Source of the DNA: VRUE01 sp963753585
GTDB taxonomy: Bacteria; Actinomycetota; Thermoleophilia; Solirubrobacterales; 70-9
DNA length: 64,000 bases
Direction of reading: 5' to 3'
Assembly: GCA_963753585.1 (NCBI GenBank)
Contig: CAVWCU010000002.1
Location: forward strand, 62,001-126,000
The notes under the pieces were generated by a model that worked only from the letters and a program-made list of their open reading frames with translations, did not search any database and was not told the DNA's origin. Position numbers and translations under genes: made by a program. Positions within the stretch are counted from its first letter, which is position 1. Every line of letters begins with the position of its first letter. This document shows positions 42,232 to 50,528 of this stretch, piece after piece.

Positions 42232-42320
42232 CAGAGCTTCTCTCCGCGGAACAGCGCGTAGGCGAGGTAGCCGAAGACCGCCGCCGAGACGAGCAGCCCG
42301 AACAGCTCGGCGGCGCTCAT
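42231..42320 (-). CDS. kdpF: KdpF, small stabilising subunit
   Basis: 29 aa: one transmembrane helix (ELFGLLVSAAVFGYLAYAL) ending in FRGEKL. KdpF is a ~30-residue peptide that stabilises the KdpABC complex. Its position directly before kdpA, with a TGATG overlap, and the L-x-YL-x-YALFR pattern support the call. Its ATG in turn overlaps the stop of a 26-aa ORF upstream. Confidence 0.82.
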   Translation of the reverse strand: MSAAELFGLLVSAAVFGYLAYALFRGEKL

Positions 42321-42397
42321 ACCCGGCCCAGCGCTCCGATAAGGGAGTAGATCAGCCCGAAGGCGGCAACGGCCAGGGCGATCGAGACGAGATCCAT
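42317..42397 (-). CDS. 26-aa membrane microprotein upstream of kdpF
   Basis: ATG at 42397, TGA overlapping the kdpF ATG (ATGA). The peptide is a single hydrophobic helix (LVSIALAVAAFGLIYSLIGA) with a short basic tail. Coupling and hydrophobicity suggest a real gene of the kdp operon, probably another small membrane subunit. No homologue can be named from sequence alone. Confidence 0.55.
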   Translation of the reverse strand: MDLVSIALAVAAFGLIYSLIGALGRV

Positions 42398-42475
42398 GCA
42401 GCGATCGTGCGCCTCACCCCGTCAAGGCCGCATGAAGGAACCGGCCCTGCGTATACAGATTTCGTAAAGGTCGTT

Positions 42476-43156
42476 CTAGCCCGCGAAGCGGTAGCCGACG
42501 CCGGGGTCGGTGCGGATGTAGCGGGGTCCGTCCTCGGGCTCGATCTTGCCGCGCAGGTTGGCGACATGGGCGCGCAGCACCTGCACGTCGTCTTCGTACT
42601 CCACACCCCAGACCTCGACCAGCAGCGAGCGGTGCGTCATCAGGCGGCCGCGATTCTGCGCGAGGACCCGCAGCAGCTCGAACTCGGTCGGGGTCAGGTG
42701 GACCGGCTCCCCGTCGCGTCGCACGGCTCGGGCAACGAGGTCGATCTCCAAGCCATCGGCGCCGATCACCGGCTCCGATGCTTCGGGCTTCGCCCGCCGC
42801 AACACCGCCTCGAGCCGCGCCACCAGCTCCGGCGGCCCGAACGGCTTGGTCACGTAATCGTCGGCGCCGGCCGCCAGCGCGCGCACCTTCGCCTCCTCCT
42901 CCCCGACGGCGGAGAGGACGATGATCGGCATCTCGCTCCACTCGCGCAGACGCTTCGTCACCTCGACGCCATCGAGGTCGGGCAACATCAGGTCGAGGAT
43001 CGCGGCGGCCGGGGGCTTAACCGAGGCGCGGTCGAGCGCCTCCTCGCCGGTGGCCGCGGTGACCGCCTCATAGCCGGCGTCGCGCAGGATCACCCGCAGG
43101 GCGCGAAGGATCTGCGCCTCGTCGTCGCAGACCAGCACGCGCGTCGCCTCGTTCAT
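42476..43156 (-). CDS. kdpE: KdpE-like response regulator (OmpR family)
   Basis: 226 aa from the ATG at 43156, which overlaps the kinase stop. The receiver domain has the acidic pair in VLVCDDEAQILRAL, the phospho-acceptor in AAILDLMLPDLDGVEV, Ser/Thr in IIVLSA and Lys in DYVTKPF. The C-terminal winged helix (LTPTEFELLRVLAQNRGRLMT, then VLRAHVANLRGKIE and VGYRFAG) is OmpR/PhoB type. It is followed at 79 nt by the kdp structural genes it would activate; that gap contains TTTACG and TATACG elements that could form the promoter. Confidence 0.88.
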   Translation of the reverse strand: MNEATRVLVCDDEAQILRALRVILRDAGYEAVTAATGEEALDRASVKPPAAAILDLMLPDLDGVEVTKRLREWSEMPIIVLSAVGEEEAKVRALAAGADDYVTKPFGPPELVARLEAVLRRAKPEASEPVIGADGLEIDLVARAVRRDGEPVHLTPTEFELLRVLAQNRGRLMTHRSLLVEVWGVEYEDDVQVLRAHVANLRGKIEPEDGPRYIRTDPGVGYRFAG

Positions 43157-44332
43157 GCCGAGGCTCCCGCCTGCGGCGGCAGGGTGACGACGAAGCTGGT
43201 GCCCTGGCCCGGCAGCGACTCGATCCCGATCTCGCCTCCGTTGGCCTCGATGAATCCCTTGGCGATCGCCAGGCCAAGGCCCGAGCCGGCGTTGGCGCCC
43301 TCGCCGCGCTGGAACGGCTCGAAGATCCGCTCCCACTCGCTCTCGGGTATCCCCGGCCCCTGGTCGACCACGCGGACGACGATATTGCCGTCGACGAGTC
43401 GCGACCGTGCGGAGACCGGGCGGCCTTCGCTGTAGCGGACGGCGTTCTCCAAGAGGTTCGCGAAGGCGCGCTCCAGCTGGGCGGCGTCGGCATCGACCAT
43501 CGGCAGGTCGGGGTCGATCGCCAGCCGAACCGAAGCCGAGTCGCCGACCCCCTCGCGGGCGGCGTCGAGCACCTCGGCGAGATCGACGGGCTCTCGGTGC
43601 GGCTCTGCCTTCCCGGCCTCCAGCCGGGACATGTCGAGCAGGTTCTCCACGAGGCGGGACAAGACGGTTGCCCTCGCCGACGATCGCCGCGCTCAACTCG
43701 GCACGCTCCTCGGCGGTCAGCGTCTCCGAGCCGAGCGCAGAGCCACCGGCGATGATCGAAGTCAACGGCGTGCGCAGGTCATGGGAGATAGATCGCAGGA
43801 GCGCGGTCTTAAGCTCGTCGCTTCGCCGCAGCGCCTCGGCCTCCACCGCCTCGGCCTGCATCCGGTCGCGCTCTCGGGTCAGCGCCTCCAGCTCGGCGAG
43901 GGCGCGGTCTGCTTCCTCACGACGCCGCTCGGCTTCGACGGCGCGAGCGCGCGCAAGGCCGGCGACCGTGCTGCTGACGATCGCCGCGATCACGAAGGCG
44001 GCAAGGGCAACCCAGTTCTCCTCGTCGGCAATCGTGAAGCGATGGAGTGGCGGAATCTGGAAGAAGTTGAATGCGGCGGCGCTGGTGACCGAGGCGAGCA
44101 GCCCCAGCCGCAGTCCCCACACGGTTGAGATCAGCAGGATCGCCGGCAGGTAGACGACCCCCAGCGAGACGACCGGCGCTACCTCCTTGAGCGGGTAGAC
44201 GAGCGCGGTCCCCAAGGCGACGGCGGCTAGCGTCGCGACAAGGCCAAGCCAGGTCGCGGGAGGCTCGCTGCCCAAGCCAACGAACGGGAACCGCCGGTCC
44301 TCAGATGGCGACGGGTCCCGGCTGCTGGTCAT
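43153..44332 (-). pseudogene. KdpD C-terminal part: DUF4118 membrane sensor histidine kinase, one frameshift
   Basis: The ATG at 44332 overlaps the ppk2 stop. Four closely spaced helices of the DUF4118 type (WLGLVATLAAVALGTALVYP, VSLGVVYLPAILLISTVWG and others) precede a coiled coil. The phosphorylation block is LLRSISHDLRTPLTSIIAG. Near 43667 a one-base shift breaks the frame. The ATPase part then follows with LENAVRYSEG, VVDQGPGIPE and GSGLGLAIAKGFIEANGG. Restored length is ~393 aa. It is the kinase half of a split KdpD and pairs with the KdpE-like regulator that overlaps its end. Confidence 0.8.
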
Positions 44333-45120
44333 TCCACGCGGTAGCGCTCGGGAACGAACGTCTGCGTCTCGGCGGGCGGCCGCACGTAGGCGCGCTCCTG
44401 GCGTGGCGGCAGCTCGATCTTCTCGTGATCGATGGGCTCGTAGGGGATCTGGTCGAGCAGGTGCGCGATCAGGTTCAGTCGGGCCGTGCGCTTGTCGTCG
44501 CCCTCGACCACGAACCACGGCGACTCCTTCGTGTCGGTGTAGGCGAACATCTCGTCCTTCGCCTCGGCGTAGTCGACCCAGCGGGCACGCGCCTCGAGGT
44601 CGATCGGGCTGAGCTTCCAGCGCTTCGCCGGGTCGTTGAGACGAGCGTGGAAGCGACGCTCCTGCTCCTCGTCGCTTACCGAGAGCCAGTACTTCAGGAG
44701 GACGATGCCCGAGCGCTGGATGATCTGCTCGAAGCGAGGGCAGGAGCGCATGAACTCCTCGTACTCCTCATCGGTGCAGAAGCCCATCACCCGCTCGACA
44801 CCGGCGCGGTTGTACCAACTGCGGTCGAACAGGACCATCTCGCCGGCCGCGGGCAGATGCGCCACGTAGCGCTGGAAGTACCACTGCGTCCGCTCGCGGT
44901 CGCTCGGCATGCCGAGCGCGACGGTGCGGACGACTCGTGGGTTGGTGCGCCCGGTGATCCGCTTGATCACGCCGCCCTTGCCCGCCGTGTCGCGACCCTC
45001 GAAGAGGACGACGATCTTCAAGCCCTCCTGCACGATCCACTCCTGCAGGCGCACCATCTCGATCTGCAGACGCTTCAGCTCCCGCTCGTACTCGGCGCGA
45101 GTCAGGACCTTCGTCTTCAC
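44329..45120 (-). CDS. ppk2: Polyphosphate kinase 2 (PPK2)
   Basis: 263 aa, the normal length of single-domain PPK2. The P-loop is VLFEGRDTAGKGGVIKRIT. The lid/active-site blocks are RTVALGMPSDRERTQWYFQRYV, cited in part as GMPSDRERTQWYF, LFDRSWYNRAGVERVMGFC, and ARARWVDYAEAKDEMF. The enzyme moves phosphate between polyphosphate and nucleotides; direction and ADP/AMP/GDP preference are not certain. Its stop overlaps the start of the kdp sensor kinase, an unusual coupling of polyphosphate metabolism to K+ sensing. Confidence 0.92.
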   Translation of the reverse strand: MKTKVLTRAEYERELKRLQIEMVRLQEWIVQEGLKIVVLFEGRDTAGKGGVIKRITGRTNPRVVRTVALGMPSDRERTQWYFQRYVAHLPAAGEMVLFDRSWYNRAGVERVMGFCTDEEYEEFMRSCPRFEQIIQRSGIVLLKYWLSVSDEEQERRFHARLNDPAKRWKLSPIDLEARARWVDYAEAKDEMFAYTDTKESPWFVVEGDDKRTARLNLIAHLLDQIPYEPIDHEKIELPPRQERAYVRPPAETQTFVPERYRVE

Positions 45121-45129
45121 GACCTCACC

Positions 45130-46257
45130 CTACGCCGCTGAGTGTTTGACCTCGGCGAGGAACGGAGTTAGATAGCGCCCGACGAGCTTGTCCTTCTCGC
45201 CACCGCCCCACGGCGCCACGTCGCTGACGCTCGAGGTTTCGCCGTGCCCTCCCGAGATATAGCCCGAGAGATACAGCGGCTCGGCGCCAGTCCAGAGCAC
45301 CCCGCGCAGGATTGGATCAAGGGGCTTGGCTTCGAGGTCGGCGCCGAGCTCGGCCGCGATCGCTTCCGCGGCCACGTCTGCCTGTTGGGTGGCGATGCCT
45401 CCCTGCTTGACCGGGAAGGTCGTCGCGTCACCGGCAGCGTAGGCGTGCTGCATTCCTCGCACGCGACCGTGGTCATCGACGGGCACGAACCCGGCGAGAT
45501 CGTGGGGAACGCCGCCGATCCTGCGGCCCTCCATGCGAGGCAGGCTGAGGACCGCGTCGGCCTCAACAGCGCCCCGCGGCGATACGACAAGGCTGCCCTC
45601 CTCGAAGTGGATCGGCACAGCGCCGGTCACGACCTCGATGCCGCGTTCGGCCAGCAGCTCGCCCACTCGTTCGCTCACAGCGTGGCCGAAGAGGTGCAGC
45701 GGCGCGTCCTCGGGAGTGACGACGACCAGGCTTGCCCCCTCGACGCCCTGCTTGGAGAGCTCGCTCTCGGCGAGCAAAGCCAGCTCATACATCGGCAGCG
45801 CCCAGGTGCCGCCACCGGGCATCGTGAATGCGACCCGTCGCAGCTTGCCCTCGCGCAGGCCGCGGACCACGTCCTGAACCCTGCCGTCATCGGCGACGCC
45901 CCAGAAGGTGAGGGCGCCTGGGACGCTCGCCAAGAGCCTCGTCCCGCAGGCGACGATCAGGTAGTTGTAGGCGACTTCCTCGCCGTCGTGAGTGTGGGCG
46001 CGCTGCGCCTCGCCGTCGACCGAGCCGATAGTGGCGCGGTGAAGGCTGGCACCGCAGCGCTTGGCCAGCTTCGCCAAGTCGTAGCGCATCGCCGGGGAAG
46101 CCCCATAGGGCTCGGCCACCGCAAAGGGGCGGTAGATGAAGTCTTCGCGCGGCGAGTACATCGCCACTTCGGCGCGGTCGCCGGCCATCTCGTGCAGGGC
46201 GATAGCGGCCTCGAGCGCAGCGACGCCGCCGCCAGCGATTAGCACCCGCGCGCTCAC
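45130..46257 (-). CDS. FAD-dependent pyridine-nucleotide oxidoreductase (SQR/NDH-2-like)
   Basis: 375 aa. The N-terminal FAD motif is ARVLIAGGGVAALEAAIALHE, followed by EVAMYSPREDFIYRP. A second conserved block is YNYLIVACGTRLLASVPG, and the C-terminal FAD motif is HAYAAGDATTFPVKQGGIATQQADV, quoted in part as AYAAGDATTFPVKQGG. The pattern is that of the sulfide:quinone/NADH-II family without the paired redox cysteines, so sulfide oxidation is unlikely. It may be a ferredoxin- or quinone-linked oxidoreductase. It lies just upstream of ppk2 in the same direction. Confidence 0.75.
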   Translation of the reverse strand: MSARVLIAGGGVAALEAAIALHEMAGDRAEVAMYSPREDFIYRPFAVAEPYGASPAMRYDLAKLAKRCGASLHRATIGSVDGEAQRAHTHDGEEVAYNYLIVACGTRLLASVPGALTFWGVADDGRVQDVVRGLREGKLRRVAFTMPGGGTWALPMYELALLAESELSKQGVEGASLVVVTPEDAPLHLFGHAVSERVGELLAERGIEVVTGAVPIHFEEGSLVVSPRGAVEADAVLSLPRMEGRRIGGVPHDLAGFVPVDDHGRVRGMQHAYAAGDATTFPVKQGGIATQQADVAAEAIAAELGADLEAKPLDPILRGVLWTGAEPLYLSGYISGGHGETSSVSDVAPWGGGEKDKLVGRYLTPFLAEVKHSAA

Positions 46258-46307
46258 CGTCGGCCGCCGTGGAGATGCCGTCGCACGAGATCCACCACAA
46301 ATGAAGC

Positions 46308-47096
46308 TTAGGCGGCAAGGTCGCGACGATCAAAGAGCCAGGCTCCGAGCGCCGCAAGCGCAACTGCGGCGGCGGTGACGCCGGCAAACGCGAGCGGATC
46401 GATCCCGTCCTCGATCGCGTTGCCGTAGTACTTGAAAACGGAGGCGTAGCGAACACCGGATAGGTCGGGATCGAGGCGGCCGATCAGATCGATCACGTAC
46501 ATCGTCACCAACACCCCGGCTACCGAGCCGGTGACGACGCTCGTGCGCAGCGACCAGCCGATCGCGACCACGCCGAGCCCGGCGAAGACCAGTGCCAAGG
46601 GCCAGACGTTGGCGAAGCCGGCGAGGGCGGAGCCGAAAGCGAGGTCCGCCCCGGAGGCAAGGTTGCCGAGCCCGGTGAGCAGAACGGTGATGGCGAGCAC
46701 GATCGCCAGCTCGATCGCGGTCGCAACAAAGCTCCCCGCCGCGATGCGCCGCCGCGAAACGGGTGCCGAGAGCAGTACGTCGAGGCGACCGCTTTCGGCC
46801 GCTCCCGAGAGCCCGCTTGCAACCGCGCGCACCGCCAGGTAGCCGAGCGCCAGCGGCACGATCAGGCTCAGCATCTCGGCATGCAGGTACTGCTCGACGT
46901 TCGAAAGCTCACCGATGCCGAAGGCTTCCTTCAGCGAGGGCGGGTAGTTCTCGACCGCCTGGGAGAGGGCGTCTTCGACCGAGGGGAAGATCGCGACGAT
47001 GAAGGCTGACCAGAGGCCGAGCGGCAACCCCCAAGCGAGCAGCGAGCGCCGCCTGTCGGACAGGTGGGTGAGGACGAGCGCCGCGAGCTGCGTCAT
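46308..47096 (-). CDS. ABC-2-type exporter permease
   Basis: 262 aa with six predicted helices (WGLPLGLWSAFIVAIFPS, MLSLIVPLALGYLAVRAVAS, IELAIVLAITVLLTGLG, ANVWPLALVFAGLGVVAIG, VVTGSVAGVLVTMYVIDLIG, ALAFAGVTAAAVALAALGAW-like). The loop AAESGRLDVLLSAPVSRRR is the coupling-helix motif of ABC-2 exporters. The start overlaps the stop of the ATPase gene. Together they form a complete exporter of unknown cargo. Confidence 0.85.
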   Translation of the reverse strand: MTQLAALVLTHLSDRRRSLLAWGLPLGLWSAFIVAIFPSVEDALSQAVENYPPSLKEAFGIGELSNVEQYLHAEMLSLIVPLALGYLAVRAVASGLSGAAESGRLDVLLSAPVSRRRIAAGSFVATAIELAIVLAITVLLTGLGNLASGADLAFGSALAGFANVWPLALVFAGLGVVAIGWSLRTSVVTGSVAGVLVTMYVIDLIGRLDPDLSGVRYASVFKYYGNAIEDGIDPLAFAGVTAAAVALAALGAWLFDRRDLAA

Positions 47097-47989
47097 CCGC
47101 CCTCCTCCCCTTCCCGGTAGTAGCTGAGGAAGACCTCCTCGAGGGTCGGGTGGGTCAGCTCCATGTCGAGGACGTGATGGCGAGCGACCGCCTTGATCGC
47201 GGCGTCGATGTCGCCGGAGACCTTGAAGGTGACCCTGCCGTCAAGCACCTGCAGATCGGTGACGTTCGGGAGCCGCCGCAGCTCATCGGGATCCGCGGAG
47301 TCGGCCAGTTCGAGAGACACCGTGCGCCGCGCCTTGCCGAGCAGGTCGGCGATCCGCTTAACCGCGATCAGCTTCCCCGTTCGCACGATGCCGACCCGAT
47401 CGCAGACCCGCTCCACCGCGTCTAGCTCGTGGGAGGAGAGCACGACCGTGCAGCCACGCTCGCGCTCCTCGCCGACCAGCGCCATGAACTCCTCCTGCAT
47501 CAGCGGGTCGAGCCCGCTGGTCGGCTCGTCGAGGATCAGCAGCTCGGGCGAGTGAAAGCTGGCGAGGATGAGGCCGACCTTCTGTCGGTTGCCGCGTGAG
47601 AGCTGGCCGAGCGGGCGATCGAGGTCGGCCCGGAAGCGCTCGGCCAAGACCTCGGCCCGACCGAGTCCCTCGACCCCCCGCAACCGAGCCAGAAGACGGA
47701 GTGCCTCCCGCCCGCTTGCCTGCTTGCCGTAGCCGAAGTCGCCGGGAAGGTTGCCGAGGCGAGCACGGACGGCGACGCTGTCGCGGTGGCTGTCGAGGCC
47801 GAAGATGCGGGCGCTGCCACTGGTCGGGTGGAGCATGTCGAGCAGCGTGCGGATCGCCGTCGTCTTGCCCGCTCCGTTGGGGCCGAGGAGACCGAAGACC
47901 TCACCCGCCTGCACCGAGAACGTCACGTCCTCGATGCCACGCGCCTTCCCGTAGAGCTTGGTCAGCCCATCGGTCTCGATCACCGCCAT
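47093..47989 (-). CDS. ABC transporter ATP-binding protein
   Basis: 298 aa. Walker A GLLGPNGAGKTTAIRTLL, Q-loop region with LPGDFGYGKQASG, signature QLSRGNRQKVGLILA, Walker B LLILDEPTSGLDPLMQ and H-loop VVLSSHELDAVE are all intact. The C-terminal ~80 residues form the DrrA-type accessory domain. It pairs with the ABC-2 permease it overlaps. Drug or lipid export is a common role for this class; the substrate is unknown. Confidence 0.9.
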   Translation of the reverse strand: MAVIETDGLTKLYGKARGIEDVTFSVQAGEVFGLLGPNGAGKTTAIRTLLDMLHPTSGSARIFGLDSHRDSVAVRARLGNLPGDFGYGKQASGREALRLLARLRGVEGLGRAEVLAERFRADLDRPLGQLSRGNRQKVGLILASFHSPELLILDEPTSGLDPLMQEEFMALVGEERERGCTVVLSSHELDAVERVCDRVGIVRTGKLIAVKRIADLLGKARRTVSLELADSADPDELRRLPNVTDLQVLDGRVTFKVSGDIDAAIKAVARHHVLDMELTHPTLEEVFLSYYREGEEGG

Positions 47990-48001
47990 GTGCTCATGCT
48001 C

Positions 48002-48154
48002 TTAGCTTGCTTCGGCCAGCTTCTCGTCGAGCTGTTTACGTATTCCGTTGCAAACCGCTTCGACGTCTGCGTTGTAGCGCTCGGACGCTAGTACGCCTAC
48101 GAGAACCTCGGCATCCGCTTTGGAAAGCGTCAGCGTGATCGTTTCGTCCGCCAT
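48002..48154 (-). CDS. 50-aa small protein
   Basis: ATG at 48154 preceded by a very strong SD (AAGGAGG, 6 nt spacing), stop at 48002. The peptide is acidic and helical (TLSKADAEVLVGVLASERYN, then VCNGIRKQLDEKL). It lies 12 nt upstream of the ABC ATPase gene and in the same direction. No known family. The SD and the clean coding pattern make it a likely real gene. Confidence 0.6.
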   Translation of the reverse strand: MADETITLTLSKADAEVLVGVLASERYNADVEAVCNGIRKQLDEKLAEAS

Positions 48155-48219
48155 GAGGAACCTCCTTGATCAGATGCATTCGCAAGCCAGCCTCTCACTT
48201 CCCAGCCGATACGCCCCGC

Positions 48220-49200
48220 TTAGGTGACAATCGGCGTCGCGATCGCCAGGTAGACGGCGATCGAGAGCAGGTCCTGGATGATCGTCGCCAGCGGCCCCGA
48301 GCCGAACGCCGGATCACTGCCGAAGCGCGCCAGCAATCGGGGCAGCACGGTCGCCACCGAGGTCGCGATCGAGCAGCTCGCGATAAGGGCCAAACCGACG
48401 GCGAGGGCGACATCAGCATCGCCCCAGCCGATCAAGGCAAAGGGAAAAAACGTGAGCCCGATCAAGGCGCCGATCAGGACCCCAGTGATCAGCTCTCGCC
48501 GAACCACCGTCCGCATGTCGACGCTGGCGCTCATCCCACGGATCAGCAGCGTCTCGGTCTGCGTGCCGACCGCGTCGGCCATGTAGACGACGGCTGGAAG
48601 GAAGAAGGCGAGAAGGACCACCTCGTCGAGCTGAGCCTCAAAGGAGCCGACGATCACCGCCGAGGCCATCGCGCCGGCGAGGCCGACCAGCAGCCAGGGC
48701 AGGCGGTGAAGGAGCCGTCGTCTGACCGGCTCTTCGGCCGCCAGTCGCGCCCGCCCGCTGCTGGCCAGGTAGCCGCCCAGGCGAGCCGCGTCCTCGTCGT
48801 GCTCCGCGAGCAGGCGGCCGATCAAACGATGCGAGGGCACGAGCCCGACAAATGCCCCATCCGAGTCGGCCACCGCCAGATTGCTCTGCCGGCGCCGCAC
48901 CATCTCCCAGGCAGCCCCCTCCTCCGATTCACCTGGCCGGATCACCACGGAGTCGGAGTCGGCCAGGTCGCCGAGAAGTGTGTCCTCCGGGGCCTCCAGC
49001 AATCGGGTCAGCGCCACGAGGCCAACTAGCCTGCCCTCATCGAGCACCACGATCTCGTCGACGAAATCGAACGACTTGCCAAGCATGTAACGGCGCGCTT
49101 CGGCCGTGGACTGCGATGGCGAGAGGACCGGAACCCGAGCCGTCGAGTGTTCTCTGAGCTCCCCGGTGAGCAGACCGCGTGACTCGTCCATCGAATCCAT
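48220..49200 (-). CDS. MgtE-like divalent-cation transporter
   Basis: About 326 aa from the ATG at 49200 (49224 and 49191 are alternatives). Two CBS repeats (LSPSQSTAEARRYMLGKSF, VVLDEGRLVGLVALTRLLE, then NLAVADSDGAFVGLVPSHRL) precede five membrane helices. The latter carry MgtE landmarks: FFLPAVVYMADAVGTQTETLLIRG and SDPAFGSGPLATIIQD. The acidic N-terminal MgtE_N superhelix is missing, so gating by Mg2+ may differ. Its promoter region is shared with the divergent APC permease gene. Confidence 0.82.
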   Translation of the reverse strand: MDSMDESRGLLTGELREHSTARVPVLSPSQSTAEARRYMLGKSFDFVDEIVVLDEGRLVGLVALTRLLEAPEDTLLGDLADSDSVVIRPGESEEGAAWEMVRRRQSNLAVADSDGAFVGLVPSHRLIGRLLAEHDEDAARLGGYLASSGRARLAAEEPVRRRLLHRLPWLLVGLAGAMASAVIVGSFEAQLDEVVLLAFFLPAVVYMADAVGTQTETLLIRGMSASVDMRTVVRRELITGVLIGALIGLTFFPFALIGWGDADVALAVGLALIASCSIATSVATVLPRLLARFGSDPAFGSGPLATIIQDLLSIAVYLAIATPIVT

Positions 49201-49247
49201 TCTCACGCCGGGAGCGGTCGGCAACAGGAGGAAGCCAACACTCGAGG

Positions 49248-50528
49248 ATGCTGCGGCGCGTCGTCTCGCGGCGGATGCTCTTCTTCTTCATCCTCGGCGA
49301 CATCCTGGGCGGCGGGATCTACGCCCTCGTCGGCGTGGTCGGGGCCGAGGTCGGGGGCGCGATCTGGATCTCCTTCCTGGTCGCCCTCCTGCTCGCCGCG
49401 CTGACCGCTGGCTCCTACGCCGAACTGGTCACGAAGTACCCCCGCGCGGGCGGTGCTGCTCTCTACGCCAAGGAAGCCTTTAGGAGCCCCTTGGTCGCGT
49501 TCCTAGTCGCTTTCGCCGTGATGGCCTCGGGCGTCACCTCTGCGAGCGCCCTCGCGAGGGCCTTCGGTGGGGACTACCTCGCGGAGTTCGTCACCGTCCC
49601 GGTCGCAGTGGCCGCCTTGGCCTTTATCGCAGTGGTGGCCGTGATCAACTTCATCGGGATCCTGATCTCGGTTCGGCTCAACGTCGTGCTGACGCTCGTC
49701 GAGCTTGGCGGCCTCGTCCTAGTGGTGATCGTGGGAGTTGCCGCGCTCACCAGCGGAGAAGGCGACCCGGGCAGAGCCGTCGAGTTCAAGGAGGGCACGG
49801 CACCCGCCCTGGCGATCCTCGCTGGTGCCGCGCTCGCCTTCTACGCCCTCATCGGCTTCGAGGACTCGGTCAACATCGCCGAGGAGACGACCCGACCGGA
49901 GCGCTCCTACCCGACTGCCCTGTTCGCTGGCCTTGCCGCGGCCGGAGCGATCTACCTCGTGGTGACGCTGATCGCCTCGATGGCTGTCCCGACCCAGCGT
50001 CTCGAAACCTCGAGCGGCGCCCTGCTCGAGGTGGTCCAGGTCGGACCGCTGGCGGTCCCCACCAAGGTGTTCTCGGCGATCGGCCTGATGGCGCTGGCGA
50101 ACGGCGCGCTGATCAACATGATCATGGCCTCGCGCCTGCTCTATGGAATGGCAGAAGAGGGGGTGCTCCTCTCTTCGTTTGGCCGTTTGAGCCGACACAA
50201 GACTCCCCTGGTTGCGATCGCCTTCACGACCTCGATCGCCGCTGGGCTGATCGTCACCGGCGACCTTGGGGCGCTCGCGGATACGACTGTGCTTCTCCTA
50301 CTGGGCGTCTTCATCACGGTGAACGTCGCCGCCCTCCTTCTCCGCCGGGACCCGGTCGATCACGAGCATTTCGAGGTGCCCTTCGTGCTTCCGCTCCTCG
50401 GCATCGCCGCGTGCCTCGTAGTGATGACCCAGATAGAGGGTGAGACGTGGCTCCGGGCGGGAGCGCTGCTCTGTCTCGGGCTCGGCCTGTGGGCAATCCA
50501 GCGGATCGCTGGCAGGTCAGACGCCTAG
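49248..50528 (+). CDS. APC-family amino-acid/cation permease
   Basis: About 426 aa from the ATG at 49248; a longer frame from 49179 would overlap the divergent mgtE start. The first helix begins LFFFILGDILGGGIYALVG with the unwound GGGIY segment typical of the APC fold. Further landmarks are YAELVTKYPRAGGAALYAKE, FYALIGFEDSVNIAEETTRP and about twelve helices in total. The substrate is unknown; amino acids or polyamines are usual. Confidence 0.83.
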   Translation: MLRRVVSRRMLFFFILGDILGGGIYALVGVVGAEVGGAIWISFLVALLLAALTAGSYAELVTKYPRAGGAALYAKEAFRSPLVAFLVAFAVMASGVTSASALARAFGGDYLAEFVTVPVAVAALAFIAVVAVINFIGILISVRLNVVLTLVELGGLVLVVIVGVAALTSGEGDPGRAVEFKEGTAPALAILAGAALAFYALIGFEDSVNIAEETTRPERSYPTALFAGLAAAGAIYLVVTLIASMAVPTQRLETSSGALLEVVQVGPLAVPTKVFSAIGLMALANGALINMIMASRLLYGMAEEGVLLSSFGRLSRHKTPLVAIAFTTSIAAGLIVTGDLGALADTTVLLLLGVFITVNVAALLLRRDPVDHEHFEVPFVLPLLGIAACLVVMTQIEGETWLRAGALLCLGLGLWAIQRIAGRSDA

